Below are positions 47,328-56,610 of a stretch of 59,046 nucleotides of DNA, in pieces. Where the stretch lies: the IMG/VR virus record IMGVR_UViG_3300030329_000446, positions 1 to 59,046 of that record. One strand, 5' to 3'. The stretch's first letter is position 1. Every line of letters starts with the position of its first letter. The notes under the pieces are model-generated. The model did no database searches, was not told the DNA's origin, and saw only the letters and a program-made list of their open reading frames with translations. Source of the DNA: a virus. The translations under genes and the position numbers were made by a program.

Positions 47328-48855
47328 CTATGAACAGATAGAAAGTTTATTATCTTTAAGGGACTCCCTTAATACTTATAAACAATCTAAAGCTCATACT
47401 AACTTCCTGTCTTTTGTTAAGATGATGGCTCCTACTCTGGTATCTGACTGGGAGATGGGTAAACATATAGAAGTCATCTCTGATAAACTACAGGAGATAC
47501 AGGATGGTACACTCAAGAGGTTGATGGTCTTCCTACCACCACGTAGTTCCAAGTCTGTTATCTGTTCCAAGTTATTCCCTGCATGGTATATAGGACAAAA
47601 TCCTAACCATGAGATACTGACGGTATCCCACAGTGATCAGTTATCTTCTGACTTTGGTAGGTCAGTTAGGGATATAGTGAACAGTGAAGACTTTCAGAAT
47701 ATCTTTACGGGGGTACAATTAAGACAGGATGTACGGGCTGCTGGTAAGTGGCAGACTAATCAGAAGGGATCATACTATGCTGCTGGTGTACGGTCACAGA
47801 TAGCTGGTCGTGGTGCTCACATAGCTATACTGGATGATGTAATGTCTGAAGAGGATTCCTTCAGTGCGGCAGGTAGACGGTATGTTAAGGAGTGGTGGCC
47901 CTCTGGTCTACGTACTCGTATCATGCCTAATGGTTCCATTGTTATTATTAATACCAGATACCATCACGATGACCTGTGTGGTTGGTTACTAAAGCAGGAA
48001 CAGGAAATGCATGACTATGGTACAATACCCTGGGAGGTAATTAAGATACCTGCATGGGTAGACGAGGATACATCAGAACTCTTAGACCTGCCTGTAGGAT
48101 CATCTTACTTTCCTGAGTGGAAACCAGATGAACTTCTCAAGATAGATGAAGAAGAGATCAAGGCTACCAATGGTACAAAGTATTGGGAGTCACTGTATAT
48201 GCAGAACCCCACACCAGAAGAGGGAGGTCTTATTAAAAAGAAGTGGATTGAGTGGTGGCCCTACGATGAACCTCCAGGTTGTGACTTTATTATTCAGACA
48301 TACGATACAGCTTTCTCAACCAAGACTACGGCTGACTATAGTGTAATCCAGACCTGGGGTATCTTCTATGCACCTGAACAAACCCATGACGGTATGGAGA
48401 GTGCAGAGGCACAGCTTATACTCTTGGGTAATCTACGTGGGAGATATGAGTATCCTGAATTAAGACGGATGGCTCAGATGTCTTTTGATGAACATAGACC
48501 TGACGTATGTATCATAGAAAAGAAAGCTAGTGGTCAATCCTTGATACAGGATATGAGAAGGAGTGGTCTACCTGTACTGGAGTATATGCCTGACAGGGAT
48601 AAGGTATCCAGAGTATATGCTGCTACTCCATCAATGGAAGCTGGTCGTGTATGGTTTCCTAAAGGAAGAAAGTGGGCAGAAGAACTTGTAGATGAATTAA
48701 TTACCTTCCCTAATGGAGCACACGATGACCAAGTGGATGCTATGACAATGGCTATTCACTACATGAAAGAGTCATGGAATCTGCTACATCCAGATGATCC
48801 TGACTGGGAAGATGCTCCACCTACGAAAAAAAGAGTTGCATACTGGAACTTTTAA
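47290..48855 (+). CDS. terL: Terminase large subunit
   Basis: 521 aa. ATPase: Walker A variant PPRSSKSV (about 83-90), then GRGAHIAILDDVMSEED with the Walker B aspartates, coupling motif INTRYHHDD. RNase H-like nuclease: IIQTYDTAFS (Asp, first metal ligand), VCIIEKKASG, and GAHDDQVDAMTMA with the late aspartates. Drives DNA into the head and cuts it. Length fits. Ends at the promoter for the next gene. Confidence 0.92.
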   Translation: MNRMNLEENISINYEQIESLLSLRDSLNTYKQSKAHTNFLSFVKMMAPTLVSDWEMGKHIEVISDKLQEIQDGTLKRLMVFLPPRSSKSVICSKLFPAWYIGQNPNHEILTVSHSDQLSSDFGRSVRDIVNSEDFQNIFTGVQLRQDVRAAGKWQTNQKGSYYAAGVRSQIAGRGAHIAILDDVMSEEDSFSAAGRRYVKEWWPSGLRTRIMPNGSIVIINTRYHHDDLCGWLLKQEQEMHDYGTIPWEVIKIPAWVDEDTSELLDLPVGSSYFPEWKPDELLKIDEEEIKATNGTKYWESLYMQNPTPEEGGLIKKKWIEWWPYDEPPGCDFIIQTYDTAFSTKTTADYSVIQTWGIFYAPEQTHDGMESAEAQLILLGNLRGRYEYPELRRMAQMSFDEHRPDVCIIEKKASGQSLIQDMRRSGLPVLEYMPDRDKVSRVYAATPSMEAGRVWFPKGRKWAEELVDELITFPNGAHDDQVDAMTMAIHYMKESWNLLHPDDPDWEDAPPTKKRVAYWNF

Positions 48856-48864
48856 GTGTATAAT
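48836..48864 (+). promoter_or_regulatory. Late promoter ahead of portal block
   Basis: TTGCAT (48836-48841), 17-bp spacer, TATAAT (48859-48864, perfect). The -35 is inside the end of the terminase gene. The context AGTGTATAATAT recurs in the promoter at 53451-53480. Confidence 0.75.
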
Positions 48865-48890
48865 ATATAGTGTAGAGTGGAGGATATTAT

Positions 48891-49964
48891 ATGGCAGGTT
48901 TATCTACAGTATTAAAGATGGTAAATATGGCTATAGAGGCTGGAGGAAAAGCAGCACCTAAAGTTATGTCTGTAGATAATAAAGGACTTAAAAATTTATT
49001 ACAGTCTGATGATAAAATAGAGGAGTTTCAAAAAGTATGGAAGTCTTCCCCTGAAAATAAATTTGATCAAAGACAGATACAAGACGTGGATGTTAGAGAA
49101 GCTGTAGAACAATTTGACAAGGGTGAACTTACAGGAAAGAAATTAAGAAATATTATTAAAGAAAAGTTACCGATGGAAATGATAAATAGTGTTCAAAAAA
49201 TTCCTAGCTTTTCAGATATGATTGGAGCCTTAAATAAAAGTCAAGTTAAGGCTGGTATTGTAGGATTAAATAAAAGTCTAAAGGGACAACGAGTAGCAAC
49301 AAGATTAGATATACCAGCATATAATCGCCATGATAAATGGATTGTAAGTATACATGATGGTATGAAGGGTAAAGCTATTGGTTATGGAAAAACTGCAAGA
49401 CTTAAAAATGTAGAGTTTGGAAGTCAACCTAGAATAGCAATGGATATTGCACAAGAAAAATTAAAGCCAGATTCTAAAAAAATGAAACAAGCGAAAGAAG
49501 AATTTTTTCTTACAAATAAAAGAAAACCTAATACAGATGAAATTAAACAAATGAGAGCCGACCCATCTAATATGAGTAAGACAGATAAATCTACTATTGC
49601 AAGAATGGAAGGAGACTGGACAGAAACTCCTGATAGTGATACCATCTCTTTTGCAGAAAATTTATTTAAACGACAGAAGGATGGAAAGTTTTTTGATGAA
49701 GCAGGTGAAGAATGGATACAGGTAGGAATGAACCCGTATAGAGGAAGTAATTTTTATGATAAAGCTACAGGCCAAGCCCTACAAGTAGCCGATGAAGTAA
49801 TACAAGTTGGTCCTCTTGTATTTGCAAAAGGAGCACGTAAACCTACTTTATCTGAGTATAAGAAGAATTTTACATTTAAAGATACCCAAGGAAAAACAAA
49901 AGTATTTAATAGGGGTGGTATAGTAGCACGTAATCCCTACCCTGAAGCGAGAGGAATATATTAA
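48891..49964 (+). CDS. 357-aa phage structural protein candidate
   Basis: RBS GTGGAGGATATTAT. No known domain. Basic, alpha/beta: MAGLSTVLKMVNMAIEAGGKAAPKV at the start, KWIVSIHDGMKGKAIGYGKTARLKNVEFG in the middle, and GEEWIQVGMNPYRGSNFYDKATGQAL. The last 20 residues (FNRGGIVARNPYPEARGIY) carry the Gly-Gly-Ile motif found in many other virion genes here. Lies between terminase and portal, joined to portal by TAATG. Confidence 0.7.
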   Translation: MAGLSTVLKMVNMAIEAGGKAAPKVMSVDNKGLKNLLQSDDKIEEFQKVWKSSPENKFDQRQIQDVDVREAVEQFDKGELTGKKLRNIIKEKLPMEMINSVQKIPSFSDMIGALNKSQVKAGIVGLNKSLKGQRVATRLDIPAYNRHDKWIVSIHDGMKGKAIGYGKTARLKNVEFGSQPRIAMDIAQEKLKPDSKKMKQAKEEFFLTNKRKPNTDEIKQMRADPSNMSKTDKSTIARMEGDWTETPDSDTISFAENLFKRQKDGKFFDEAGEEWIQVGMNPYRGSNFYDKATGQALQVADEVIQVGPLVFAKGARKPTLSEYKKNFTFKDTQGKTKVFNRGGIVARNPYPEARGIY

Positions 49965-52498
49965 TGGCTGTTGAGAAAAATCCTTATGATGTGTTAAAGT
50001 CTAATGTTATTCCTATGGATATAGGAATAGAGGAAGAGTCTGCTGCATCTATTGAAGTAGATGATGATGGAGGAGTAATTGTAGACTTTGGTATGGAAGA
50101 GGAAATAACGGAAGAAGATGCGATTGGTTTAGGAGAATGGTATGACGATCTCTGTGGAGAGATTGATGAAGATGAATTAAGCGATATTGCCAATCAAGTT
50201 TATAATAATTATCAGAGTGACAAGGACTCTCGTGGTGAGTGGGAGGATATGTTTGAACGTGGCTTTGATCTTCTTGGCCTTAAACTTCAGGATGCAACAG
50301 AACCATTTGAGGGAGCCTGTACGGCTGTTCACCCTCTACTTATTGAGTCTGCCGTAAAATTTCAATCAAAAGCCTCGCAGGAATTATTCCCTGCTGGAGG
50401 TCCAGTCAAGACACAGATTATAGGAAAGCAAACTCCTGACAAGGAGATGCAAGCTAATCGTGTTAAAGACTTTATGAATTATCAATTAACAGAGCAGATG
50501 TCTGAATACTTCGATGAGTTTGAACGGATGTTGTTCCATCTGCCACTTATAGGATCAGCTTTCAAAAAGATATATTATGATGCAAATCTTAAACGCCCTG
50601 TTTCAGAGTTTGTGCCTATTGACCAGTTTTACGTGTCTTATTTCGCTAGTGATTTGCGTAGGGCTGATAGGTATACTCATGTCATCTACCGTAGTCCTAA
50701 TGATCTTAAAAGGGATATCGCTGCTGGAGTCTATGTTGATATAGAATTACCCCAAGCAGGTACTCCTGAACAGAGTGCTATGGAAGAAAAAATGAATACT
50801 ATTCTAGGGTTTTCACCATCCAGTGATAATGACCCTCAGTATGTATTACTTGAACAACATTGTTATCTAGATTTACCTGCTCCATTTAATGATCCAGATG
50901 GTGTGGCTCTTCCCTATATCGTAACCATAGAAGAAAAGTCTAAGCAGGTTTTAAGTATTCGTAGAAACTACAACCAAGACGATCCCAATAAACAGAAAAA
51001 GTTACACTTTACACATTATAGATTCGTTCCAGGGTTCGGTTTCTATGGATTTGGCCTAATGCATTTCTTAGGTAATCTCACGATGACTGCTACAGCAGCT
51101 ATGAGAGCCTTGGTTGATGCAGGTCAATTTGCGAACTTACCAGGAGGTTTTAAAGCAAAGGGTGTACGGGTAGTTGGTGACAATGATCCTATTGCTCCTG
51201 GTGAATTTAAGGAAGTGGAGTCAACTGGTATGGACCTCTCAAAGGCTATTGTTCCCTTGCCATACAAGGAGCCTTCCTCAACTCTCTACCAGATGCTCCA
51301 GTTTGTATCAGCAGCAGGACAGAAGTTTGCCGATAGTTCTGAACAGATCATTTCGGATAACTCCTCCTATGGTCCTGTTGGAACGACAATGGCTCTACTT
51401 GAAGCATCAAGTAAGTTCTTTAGTGCAGTCCACAAGAGACTCCACAAATCTCAGAAAGATGAGTTTAGATTGTTAGCTACGATTGATTATGAGTATCTAC
51501 CCTCTAAATATCCATATGAGATTCCTAGTGCTAATCAGCACGTATTTAGGAGAGACTTTGATGGTCGAGTAGATGTTCTTCCTGTCAGTGATCCAAACAT
51601 TCCTTCAAATGCACACAGGATGATGATGGCTCAAATGGCACTTCAACTTGCTCAGAACTCGCCTCCTGGTATGTTCAACTTAGAAGCACTTAACAGAACA
51701 ATTCTTAATTCTGCTAATATGCCTAATATTGAGGAGATACTCCCACCTAAACAACAACCACAGAAACTTGATCCTGTATCTGATATTATGGCTGCAACTA
51801 AGGGATTACCTATTGCAGCATTTCCAGGGCAGGATCACGATGCTCATATACAGGTAAAGATGGCTTATCTTCAAGACCCTATGAATGGAGCAAATCCAAT
51901 TATGGAACGTATTGCTCCTGTAATACAGGCTAATATACAGGAACATTCTGTAATGAAGTATCAGGAACAGATGAGTGGTATGACTCAACAATTAGCACAG
52001 GGAGCGCAAGACCCTGCTGTTATTGAACAGGCTATGGCTCAAGCTGCTCAACAGGTTATGCAAGCTAATCAAATGGCTGCACAGGGTATGGGACAGTCGA
52101 TTGAACAACAGACTATACAACTTCAACAGGGTCAGCTTATGTTAGAGAAAGAAAAACTTACGGCTGATACTATGAAAGATAGTGCAGAAATGGCTCTCAA
52201 GAATAGAGAACTAAATCTCAAGGAAGACCAACTTAAAGTTCAGGCTTATAAAGATGGAGCTTCAGCTATTATGAAGGCAGAAGAAAAAGAGAAGGATCGT
52301 GTTGCTAAAGAAAGTATGCAAGCAGTAGAATTAATGTCTAAGATGGCTGAACAGGAAATGATAGATGATACTAAGCGTGACCTGAAGTTAGCTGATATAA
52401 AAGCTGACATGGCTAAAGAAGAAGACCGTACTGCTCGTGATATGGAATTATCTAATATTCAAACCCATAGAGATGAAAGACTAGAAGGAGAGGAGTAA
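49964..52498 (+). CDS. Portal protein, P22-like
   Basis: 844 aa. Forms the DNA entry ring of the head. Sequence after an acidic disordered N-terminus (EEESAASIEVDDDGGV) fits the large portal of short-tailed phages: FERMLFHLPLIGSAFKKIYYD, FVPIDQFYVSYFASDLRRADRYTHV, FVPGFGFYGFGLMHFLG, FANLPGGFKAKGVRV. The C-terminal 200 residues are Gln/Met/Lys-rich helices (MAQAAQQVMQANQMAAQGMGQ), matching the coiled-coil barrel of P22-type portals. Confidence 0.88.
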   Translation: MAVEKNPYDVLKSNVIPMDIGIEEESAASIEVDDDGGVIVDFGMEEEITEEDAIGLGEWYDDLCGEIDEDELSDIANQVYNNYQSDKDSRGEWEDMFERGFDLLGLKLQDATEPFEGACTAVHPLLIESAVKFQSKASQELFPAGGPVKTQIIGKQTPDKEMQANRVKDFMNYQLTEQMSEYFDEFERMLFHLPLIGSAFKKIYYDANLKRPVSEFVPIDQFYVSYFASDLRRADRYTHVIYRSPNDLKRDIAAGVYVDIELPQAGTPEQSAMEEKMNTILGFSPSSDNDPQYVLLEQHCYLDLPAPFNDPDGVALPYIVTIEEKSKQVLSIRRNYNQDDPNKQKKLHFTHYRFVPGFGFYGFGLMHFLGNLTMTATAAMRALVDAGQFANLPGGFKAKGVRVVGDNDPIAPGEFKEVESTGMDLSKAIVPLPYKEPSSTLYQMLQFVSAAGQKFADSSEQIISDNSSYGPVGTTMALLEASSKFFSAVHKRLHKSQKDEFRLLATIDYEYLPSKYPYEIPSANQHVFRRDFDGRVDVLPVSDPNIPSNAHRMMMAQMALQLAQNSPPGMFNLEALNRTILNSANMPNIEEILPPKQQPQKLDPVSDIMAATKGLPIAAFPGQDHDAHIQVKMAYLQDPMNGANPIMERIAPVIQANIQEHSVMKYQEQMSGMTQQLAQGAQDPAVIEQAMAQAAQQVMQANQMAAQGMGQSIEQQTIQLQQGQLMLEKEKLTADTMKDSAEMALKNRELNLKEDQLKVQAYKDGASAIMKAEEKEKDRVAKESMQAVELMSKMAEQEMIDDTKRDLKLADIKADMAKEEDRTARDMELSNIQTHRDERLEGEE

Positions 52499-52501
52499 AT
52501 T

Positions 52502-52693
52502 ATGAAGTATATGAACCAAGGCAGCATCGGCAATAATGATTCCAATCGCTCAGTAGGTGATTGGGATGATGTCGATTATTCTAGCTGGAGTGTTAGGGCT
52601 AAGAAGGGTATTACAGAAGAGTTCCCACCTGATACTTATAAAGTTCCTAATCCCAAACGGAGCACTCGTGAAACTAAGGGACCAGGATTATAA
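52502..52693 (+). CDS. 63-aa hypothetical protein
   Basis: RBS GGAGAGGAGTAAATT. Hydrophilic and probably disordered: MKYMNQGSIGNNDSNRSVGDWDDVDYSSWSVRAKKGITEEFPPDTYKVPNPKRSTRETKG. Located behind the portal. No family recognised. Confidence 0.62.
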   Translation: MKYMNQGSIGNNDSNRSVGDWDDVDYSSWSVRAKKGITEEFPPDTYKVPNPKRSTRETKGPGL

Positions 52694-52705
52694 GAGGAGA
52701 TTCCC

Positions 52706-52828
52706 ATGAAGGACTGGTTAAACGAGAAAATTAAAAAAATTACTTGTAAGTGTGGACTATCCTGTAAGGGGATGTGGATAGCTTTAGCATTATTTATAAT
52801 TTTAATAATGATGGTATCTGCAATATAA
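52706..52828 (+). CDS. 40-aa membrane micropeptide with Cys motif
   Basis: RBS AGAGGAGATTCCC. From ATG 52706: MKDWLNEKIKKITCKCGLSCKG, then one hydrophobic helix (MWIALALFIILIMMVSAI). Three cysteines (CKC, SCK) precede the helix. TAATG joint with the next gene supports translation. Function unknown. Confidence 0.65.
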   Translation: MKDWLNEKIKKITCKCGLSCKGMWIALALFIILIMMVSAI

Positions 52829-53025
52829 TGGATATTTGGGATGACGTTATTCAATCCTATAATAAAGAAATGGAGAATTTAAAAAATTCTCTTGCATCTG
52901 GAGGTATAGAAGACTATGCACATTATAGACAACTTGTTGGGTCTATTAATGGTATAGAATGGTCACGACAACAATTAAGTGAAATTCTTAAACGTAGACA
53001 ACATCTAGATGAAGAGGATTTTTAA
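52828..53025 (+). CDS. 65-aa helical protein
   Basis: ATG 52828 shares a base with the upstream stop. Sequence MDIWDDVIQSYNKEMENLKNSLASGGIEDYAHYRQLVGSINGIEWSRQQLSEILKRRQHLDEED; 'Gg.edyaeYr.lvG.i.Gl..a...i..l..r' small proteins accompany many marine phage portals. Role unknown, likely head assembly. Confidence 0.75.
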   Translation: MDIWDDVIQSYNKEMENLKNSLASGGIEDYAHYRQLVGSINGIEWSRQQLSEILKRRQHLDEEDF

Positions 53026-53445
53026 ATGAGACACGTTGACTTATCTAATGCTATCAAGAACGATGAATGGATTGATGCAGTAGATGGAGAAGTAACTGTG
53101 GATGAGCTTCCCGAAATTCCTGGGTATCATGTATTGGTACGCCCTTTCTCAGTAAAGGAGAAAACTAAGAGTGGTATATTTATTCCAGATTCCATTAAAG
53201 ATGATATTGCCTATCTTACAACAGTAGGACAGGTTATCGTAGTTGGAGACTTAGCTTATGAAGATGTAAATAAGTTTCCTAAAGGTCCGTGGTGTGCAGA
53301 AGGTGATTTTGTCTGTTATGGTAAACATACAGGGACTAAACTCTTTTATCAGGGACAAAGATTTATACTATTATTTGATGACCAGATTATTATGAAGGTA
53401 AAGTCTCCTAGTCATTTAGACCCTACTTTTAATTTAAGTCATTAA
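53026..53445 (+). CDS. GroES-like co-chaperonin
   Basis: 139 aa. Cpn10 fold by pattern: PGYHVLVRPFSVKEKTKSGIFIPDSIKDDIAYLTTVGQVIVVGDLAY, with the mobile-loop region in the GIFIPDSIK...AYLTT part, then GDFVCYGKHTGTKLFYQGQRFILLFDDQIIMKV. Longer than GroES (about 97 aa) by N- and C-terminal arms. Might dock on host GroEL to fold the capsid protein, as T4 gp31 does, and sits in the head-assembly block. No phage GroEL present. Confidence 0.85.
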   Translation: MRHVDLSNAIKNDEWIDAVDGEVTVDELPEIPGYHVLVRPFSVKEKTKSGIFIPDSIKDDIAYLTTVGQVIVVGDLAYEDVNKFPKGPWCAEGDFVCYGKHTGTKLFYQGQRFILLFDDQIIMKVKSPSHLDPTFNLSH

Positions 53446-53450
53446 AAAAG

Positions 53451-53480
53451 TTGCGTACCCCCTATATAATAGTGTATAAT
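53451..53480 (+). promoter_or_regulatory. Late promoter ahead of scaffold-capsid block
   Basis: TTGCGT (53451-53456), 18-bp spacer, TATAAT (53475-53480), with a second TATAAT at 53465-53470. AGTGTATAATAT matches the context of the promoter at 48836-48864. It would boost scaffold and capsid expression. Confidence 0.7.
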
Positions 53481-53529
53481 ATTATTATTGGACGTAAATA
53501 CGTTTGAGTCGTCAACAACGGAGAATATT

Positions 53530-54528
53530 ATGGCAGAAGAAAGAGAAATTGAAGTAGAAGAACAGGATGATGGTGGATGGAATCAGATTACTATCCCTGA
53601 ACATGAGGAATTACAAGTAGAAGTAGAGGAAGAAGTTCAGGCTGTTCAAGAAGAAAAAGAAACACCAGAACCTAATCCTCCTCCTTTAAAACCTGATGAA
53701 CCTGAATTAGATGGAATTCAAACTCAGGGAGCAGAAAAAAGAATTCGTAAATTAATTCGTCAACGTAAAGAACGTGATGAAGAAATTGAAAAGTTAATGA
53801 GGCATAATAGTGAGCTTCAGTCTAAACTAAGTAATAAAGAAACAGAAGTTGCTACAAATGTTAAACAGAATATTGAACTAAGTTCCAAACAGGTTGATGA
53901 TAAAATTGAATTAGCTAGGACTGCATATCTTAATGCCTTTGATGGTGGAGATAAGGAACAGCTTCTTTCGGCACAGGAAATTTTAAATCAGGCTCAGTTT
54001 GAAAAACAACGGATTGAAGATGCTAGGACTGCTCTTGATCAATATGAGACAGCACAAGAGAACCAACAGACGGTTCAGGAGCAGCAACAAGAATTTAAAC
54101 CTGATCCTAAAGCTATGAGGTGGGCATCTGAAAATGACTGGTTTGGTCAGGATCAGATAATGACTTACGGAGCTTTAGAGATTGATAAACAATTAAAAGA
54201 AGAGGGATATGATCCCTCAGAAGATGAGTTCTATGTAGAAGTGAATAGGAGACTTCAGGAGACTTTTCCTAATAAATTTACAGGAGAACCTGAAGTACAG
54301 AATTCACAACCCCGTCAGCAGGAAACGTCACCTGCTCAAGTGGTCGCTGGTACATCACGCTCACCTAGCACTGCCAGTAACCGTAAGGTTAAGCTAAGTC
54401 CAGAAGACATTCGACTGGCTAATAAATGGCAGATACCACTTGAAGTATATGCGGCAGAGAAGCTAAAAGTTGATAAAGCTGAAGGCGAATATACTAATGT
54501 TGTAACTAATAAGCGTGGAGGACAATAA
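53530..54528 (+). CDS. Scaffolding protein candidate
   Basis: 332 aa from ATG 53530 (RBS CGGAGAATATT; an in-frame TTG at 53488 is rejected). Strongly acidic N-terminus (REIEVEEQDDGGWNQ; VEVEEEVQAVQEEKE), a long charged coiled coil (EKRIRKLIRQRKERDEEIEKLMRHNSELQSK), a Gln-rich middle and a basic C-terminal helix. Composition, length and position before the capsid gene fit a phage scaffold; homology is not detectable by eye. Confidence 0.72.
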   Translation: MAEEREIEVEEQDDGGWNQITIPEHEELQVEVEEEVQAVQEEKETPEPNPPPLKPDEPELDGIQTQGAEKRIRKLIRQRKERDEEIEKLMRHNSELQSKLSNKETEVATNVKQNIELSSKQVDDKIELARTAYLNAFDGGDKEQLLSAQEILNQAQFEKQRIEDARTALDQYETAQENQQTVQEQQQEFKPDPKAMRWASENDWFGQDQIMTYGALEIDKQLKEEGYDPSEDEFYVEVNRRLQETFPNKFTGEPEVQNSQPRQQETSPAQVVAGTSRSPSTASNRKVKLSPEDIRLANKWQIPLEVYAAEKLKVDKAEGEYTNVVTNKRGGQ

Positions 54529-54530
54529 TT

Positions 54531-55019
54531 ATGGCACGGACAGAATCACGTAGTTCACAAGAAAGGGAAAGTCAAACCAGAGAAGAAGTATATACATTTG
54601 AGGAGGAAGATGCTTTAGCAATACCTGAAGAGGTAAAGGAAAGATTTCTAAATCAAGGTATGGTTCTTCGTTGGATACGAATTCAGATCAGAGGCAATGA
54701 CGATTATCAAAATGTCGGAAAGCGTCAACGAGATGGATGGGTGTTCGTAGCACCAGATGAAGTACCCGAATTGTCAACAAGCTCCATCGTGAAGGAGAAT
54801 GGTCGCTATGCAGGTACAGTGGTTAGAGGGGATGTAGCTCTAGCAAAAATGCCTGAAGGTCGTGCAATAGCGAGAAGAGAGCATTATGAGAATAAGGCTA
54901 ACGAATTAATGAACGCTGTAAATAGCCAATTAATGAGTAATAGTGATTCTCGTATGCCCATTTATAATAATAGTAAGTCAACCGTGACTAGGGGAAAAAG
55001 TCCTAAATTTCAAGACTGA
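54531..55019 (+). CDS. 162-aa head-region protein
   Basis: ATG 54531 after TAATT. Acidic N-terminus (RSSQERESQTREEVYTFEEEDALAIPEEVKERF), then a beta-rich middle (MVLRWIRIQIRGNDDYQNVGKRQRDGWVFVAPDEVP) and a helical tail. Similar small proteins between scaffold and capsid genes in marine podoviruses are uncharacterised. Possibly a minor head or assembly protein. Confidence 0.72.
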   Translation: MARTESRSSQERESQTREEVYTFEEEDALAIPEEVKERFLNQGMVLRWIRIQIRGNDDYQNVGKRQRDGWVFVAPDEVPELSTSSIVKENGRYAGTVVRGDVALAKMPEGRAIARREHYENKANELMNAVNSQLMSNSDSRMPIYNNSKSTVTRGKSPKFQD

Positions 55020-55053
55020 TTTCCTAGTGTGATTATGGAAGGAGAAAACTAAA

Positions 55054-55647
55054 ATGGATACTAAAGTTTCCGTCTTAGGTGGATTCCGTCCTGCACGTAA
55101 TTATGGCTCTACGGCTAATAGTACGGGTATGAAGATATTACCTATTGCTTCAGGAGATTCTCGTGATATTTTTAAGGGTGATCTCGTTAAAGTAAGTCTT
55201 GGTAATATCGAACCAGTTAGTGCCGCTGCGGATTATGCAGTTGGTGTATTCCAGGGTGTATACTATGAAGCAGATGGTGTACCGACTTGGAAAAAATACT
55301 GGCCAGCTAATACATCGGCTACGAATATTCAAGCCAATGTAATTGCTGACCCTGATATGACGTACAACATTATGGCTGATGCCTCGTGTAGTTCGGGAGA
55401 TATTTACTTAAACTTTGAACTGACCCTTGGTGCTGGTAATACCGCTACAGGTATTTCAGGCTTTGGGTTGAAAGCATCAACACGGACTGCTGCTACGGCT
55501 CCTGTAAAGGCTGTCGGAGTAGAAGACATCCCTGGTAATGACATTGATGTGGCTACGGAACGTGCGTTCCCCATTATGGCAGTTAAGATACTCCGTAATG
55601 AAGTAGCTATGTATGATGTAGCATCCAGTGTTGTTGGTCCGATTTAA
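55054..55647 (+). CDS. 197-aa head decoration/structural protein candidate
   Basis: RBS GAAGGAGAAAACTAA. Beta-rich, no membrane segment: GGFRPARNYGSTANSTGMKILPIASGDSRDIFKGDLVKVSLGNIEPVSAAADYAVGVFQGVYYEA. Codons favour C-ending forms, as in the adjacent capsid gene, suggesting high expression. Position just before the major capsid gene suits a decoration or stabilising protein. Unproven. Confidence 0.72.
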   Translation: MDTKVSVLGGFRPARNYGSTANSTGMKILPIASGDSRDIFKGDLVKVSLGNIEPVSAAADYAVGVFQGVYYEADGVPTWKKYWPANTSATNIQANVIADPDMTYNIMADASCSSGDIYLNFELTLGAGNTATGISGFGLKASTRTAATAPVKAVGVEDIPGNDIDVATERAFPIMAVKILRNEVAMYDVASSVVGPI

Positions 55648-55663
55648 TAGGGGAGGATAGAAA

Positions 55664-56602
55664 ATGGCTATTTCAAGAGCTAGTATCGCCAAAGAACTTC
55701 TCCCTGGTCTTAATGCCGTATTCGGTCTTGAGTACGGGGAAGTCAACAACGAACATGAGGCACTCTTTGAAGTCGAGAATTCTGATCGTGCTTTTGAAGA
55801 GGAAGTAATGTTCACTGGCTTTGCAACTGCACCTGTAAAAGGGGAAGGTTCAGCAGTCAGTTATGATACGGCACAAGAAACGTATGTTTCTCGTTACACC
55901 AATGAAACGATTGCCCTCGCATTTGCAATCACAGAAGAAGCTATGGAAGATAATCTTTATGATACGTTCTCCAAACTTCGTGCTCGTGGTCTTGCTCGTG
56001 CAATGGCAAACACCAAGCAAGTGAAGGCTGCTGACGTTTTCAATAACGGCTTCAGTACTGCTGCTGCTTACATTGGTGGTGATGGAGCAGCTTTCTTCAG
56101 TGCCGCCCACCCAACCGTATCAGACGGTGTACAGTCTAACCTAGCTGCCGCTTCCGACCTTTCTGAAGCTGCACTAGAAACTGTTATCACGAGTATCCAG
56201 AAGATCAAAGATGATCGGGGTATTCTTATCGGTGCTAATGCGGTATCATTGCATATCCCACCTGATCTATGGTCAACTGCTGATCAGATTCTCCACTCGC
56301 CAGGAACTACGGTTGCTGGTGGAAGTGGTGATGGAACCTATGCTCAGAACAACATCAATGCTGTTCGTCACATGGGTATGATTCCAGAAGGCTTCATGGT
56401 GAATCGCAGGTTTACGGATACCAATGCGTACTTCATTAAAACTGATGTACCGAATGGTGCTAAAATGTTTGTACGTGTTCCGCTACAAACTAAGATGGAA
56501 CCTGACTTCGACACAGGTAATCTTCGCTTTAAGGCTCGTGAGCGTTATAGCTTCGGGTTCTCTGACTGGCGTAGTTACTTTGGGTCGGCTGGCTCCAGCT
56601 AA
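55664..56602 (+). CDS. Major capsid protein, HK97 fold
   Basis: 312 aa, RBS GGGGAGGATAGAA. Begins AISRASIAKELLPGLNAVFGLEYGE, then the E-loop/N-arm region and HK97-type core: ITEEAMEDNLYDTFSKLRARGLARAMANTKQVKAADVFNNGF, AAFFSAAHPTVSDG, ILIGANAVSLHIPPDLWSTADQIL, ending with FKARERYSFGFSDWRSYFGS. Resembles Mu-like/marine podovirus capsid proteins. Codon use strongly favours C-ending codons, in line with the most abundant protein, and a strong hairpin follows. Confidence 0.9.
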   Translation: MAISRASIAKELLPGLNAVFGLEYGEVNNEHEALFEVENSDRAFEEEVMFTGFATAPVKGEGSAVSYDTAQETYVSRYTNETIALAFAITEEAMEDNLYDTFSKLRARGLARAMANTKQVKAADVFNNGFSTAAAYIGGDGAAFFSAAHPTVSDGVQSNLAAASDLSEAALETVITSIQKIKDDRGILIGANAVSLHIPPDLWSTADQILHSPGTTVAGGSGDGTYAQNNINAVRHMGMIPEGFMVNRRFTDTNAYFIKTDVPNGAKMFVRVPLQTKMEPDFDTGNLRFKARERYSFGFSDWRSYFGSAGSS

Positions 56603-56610
56603 GACCTGTA

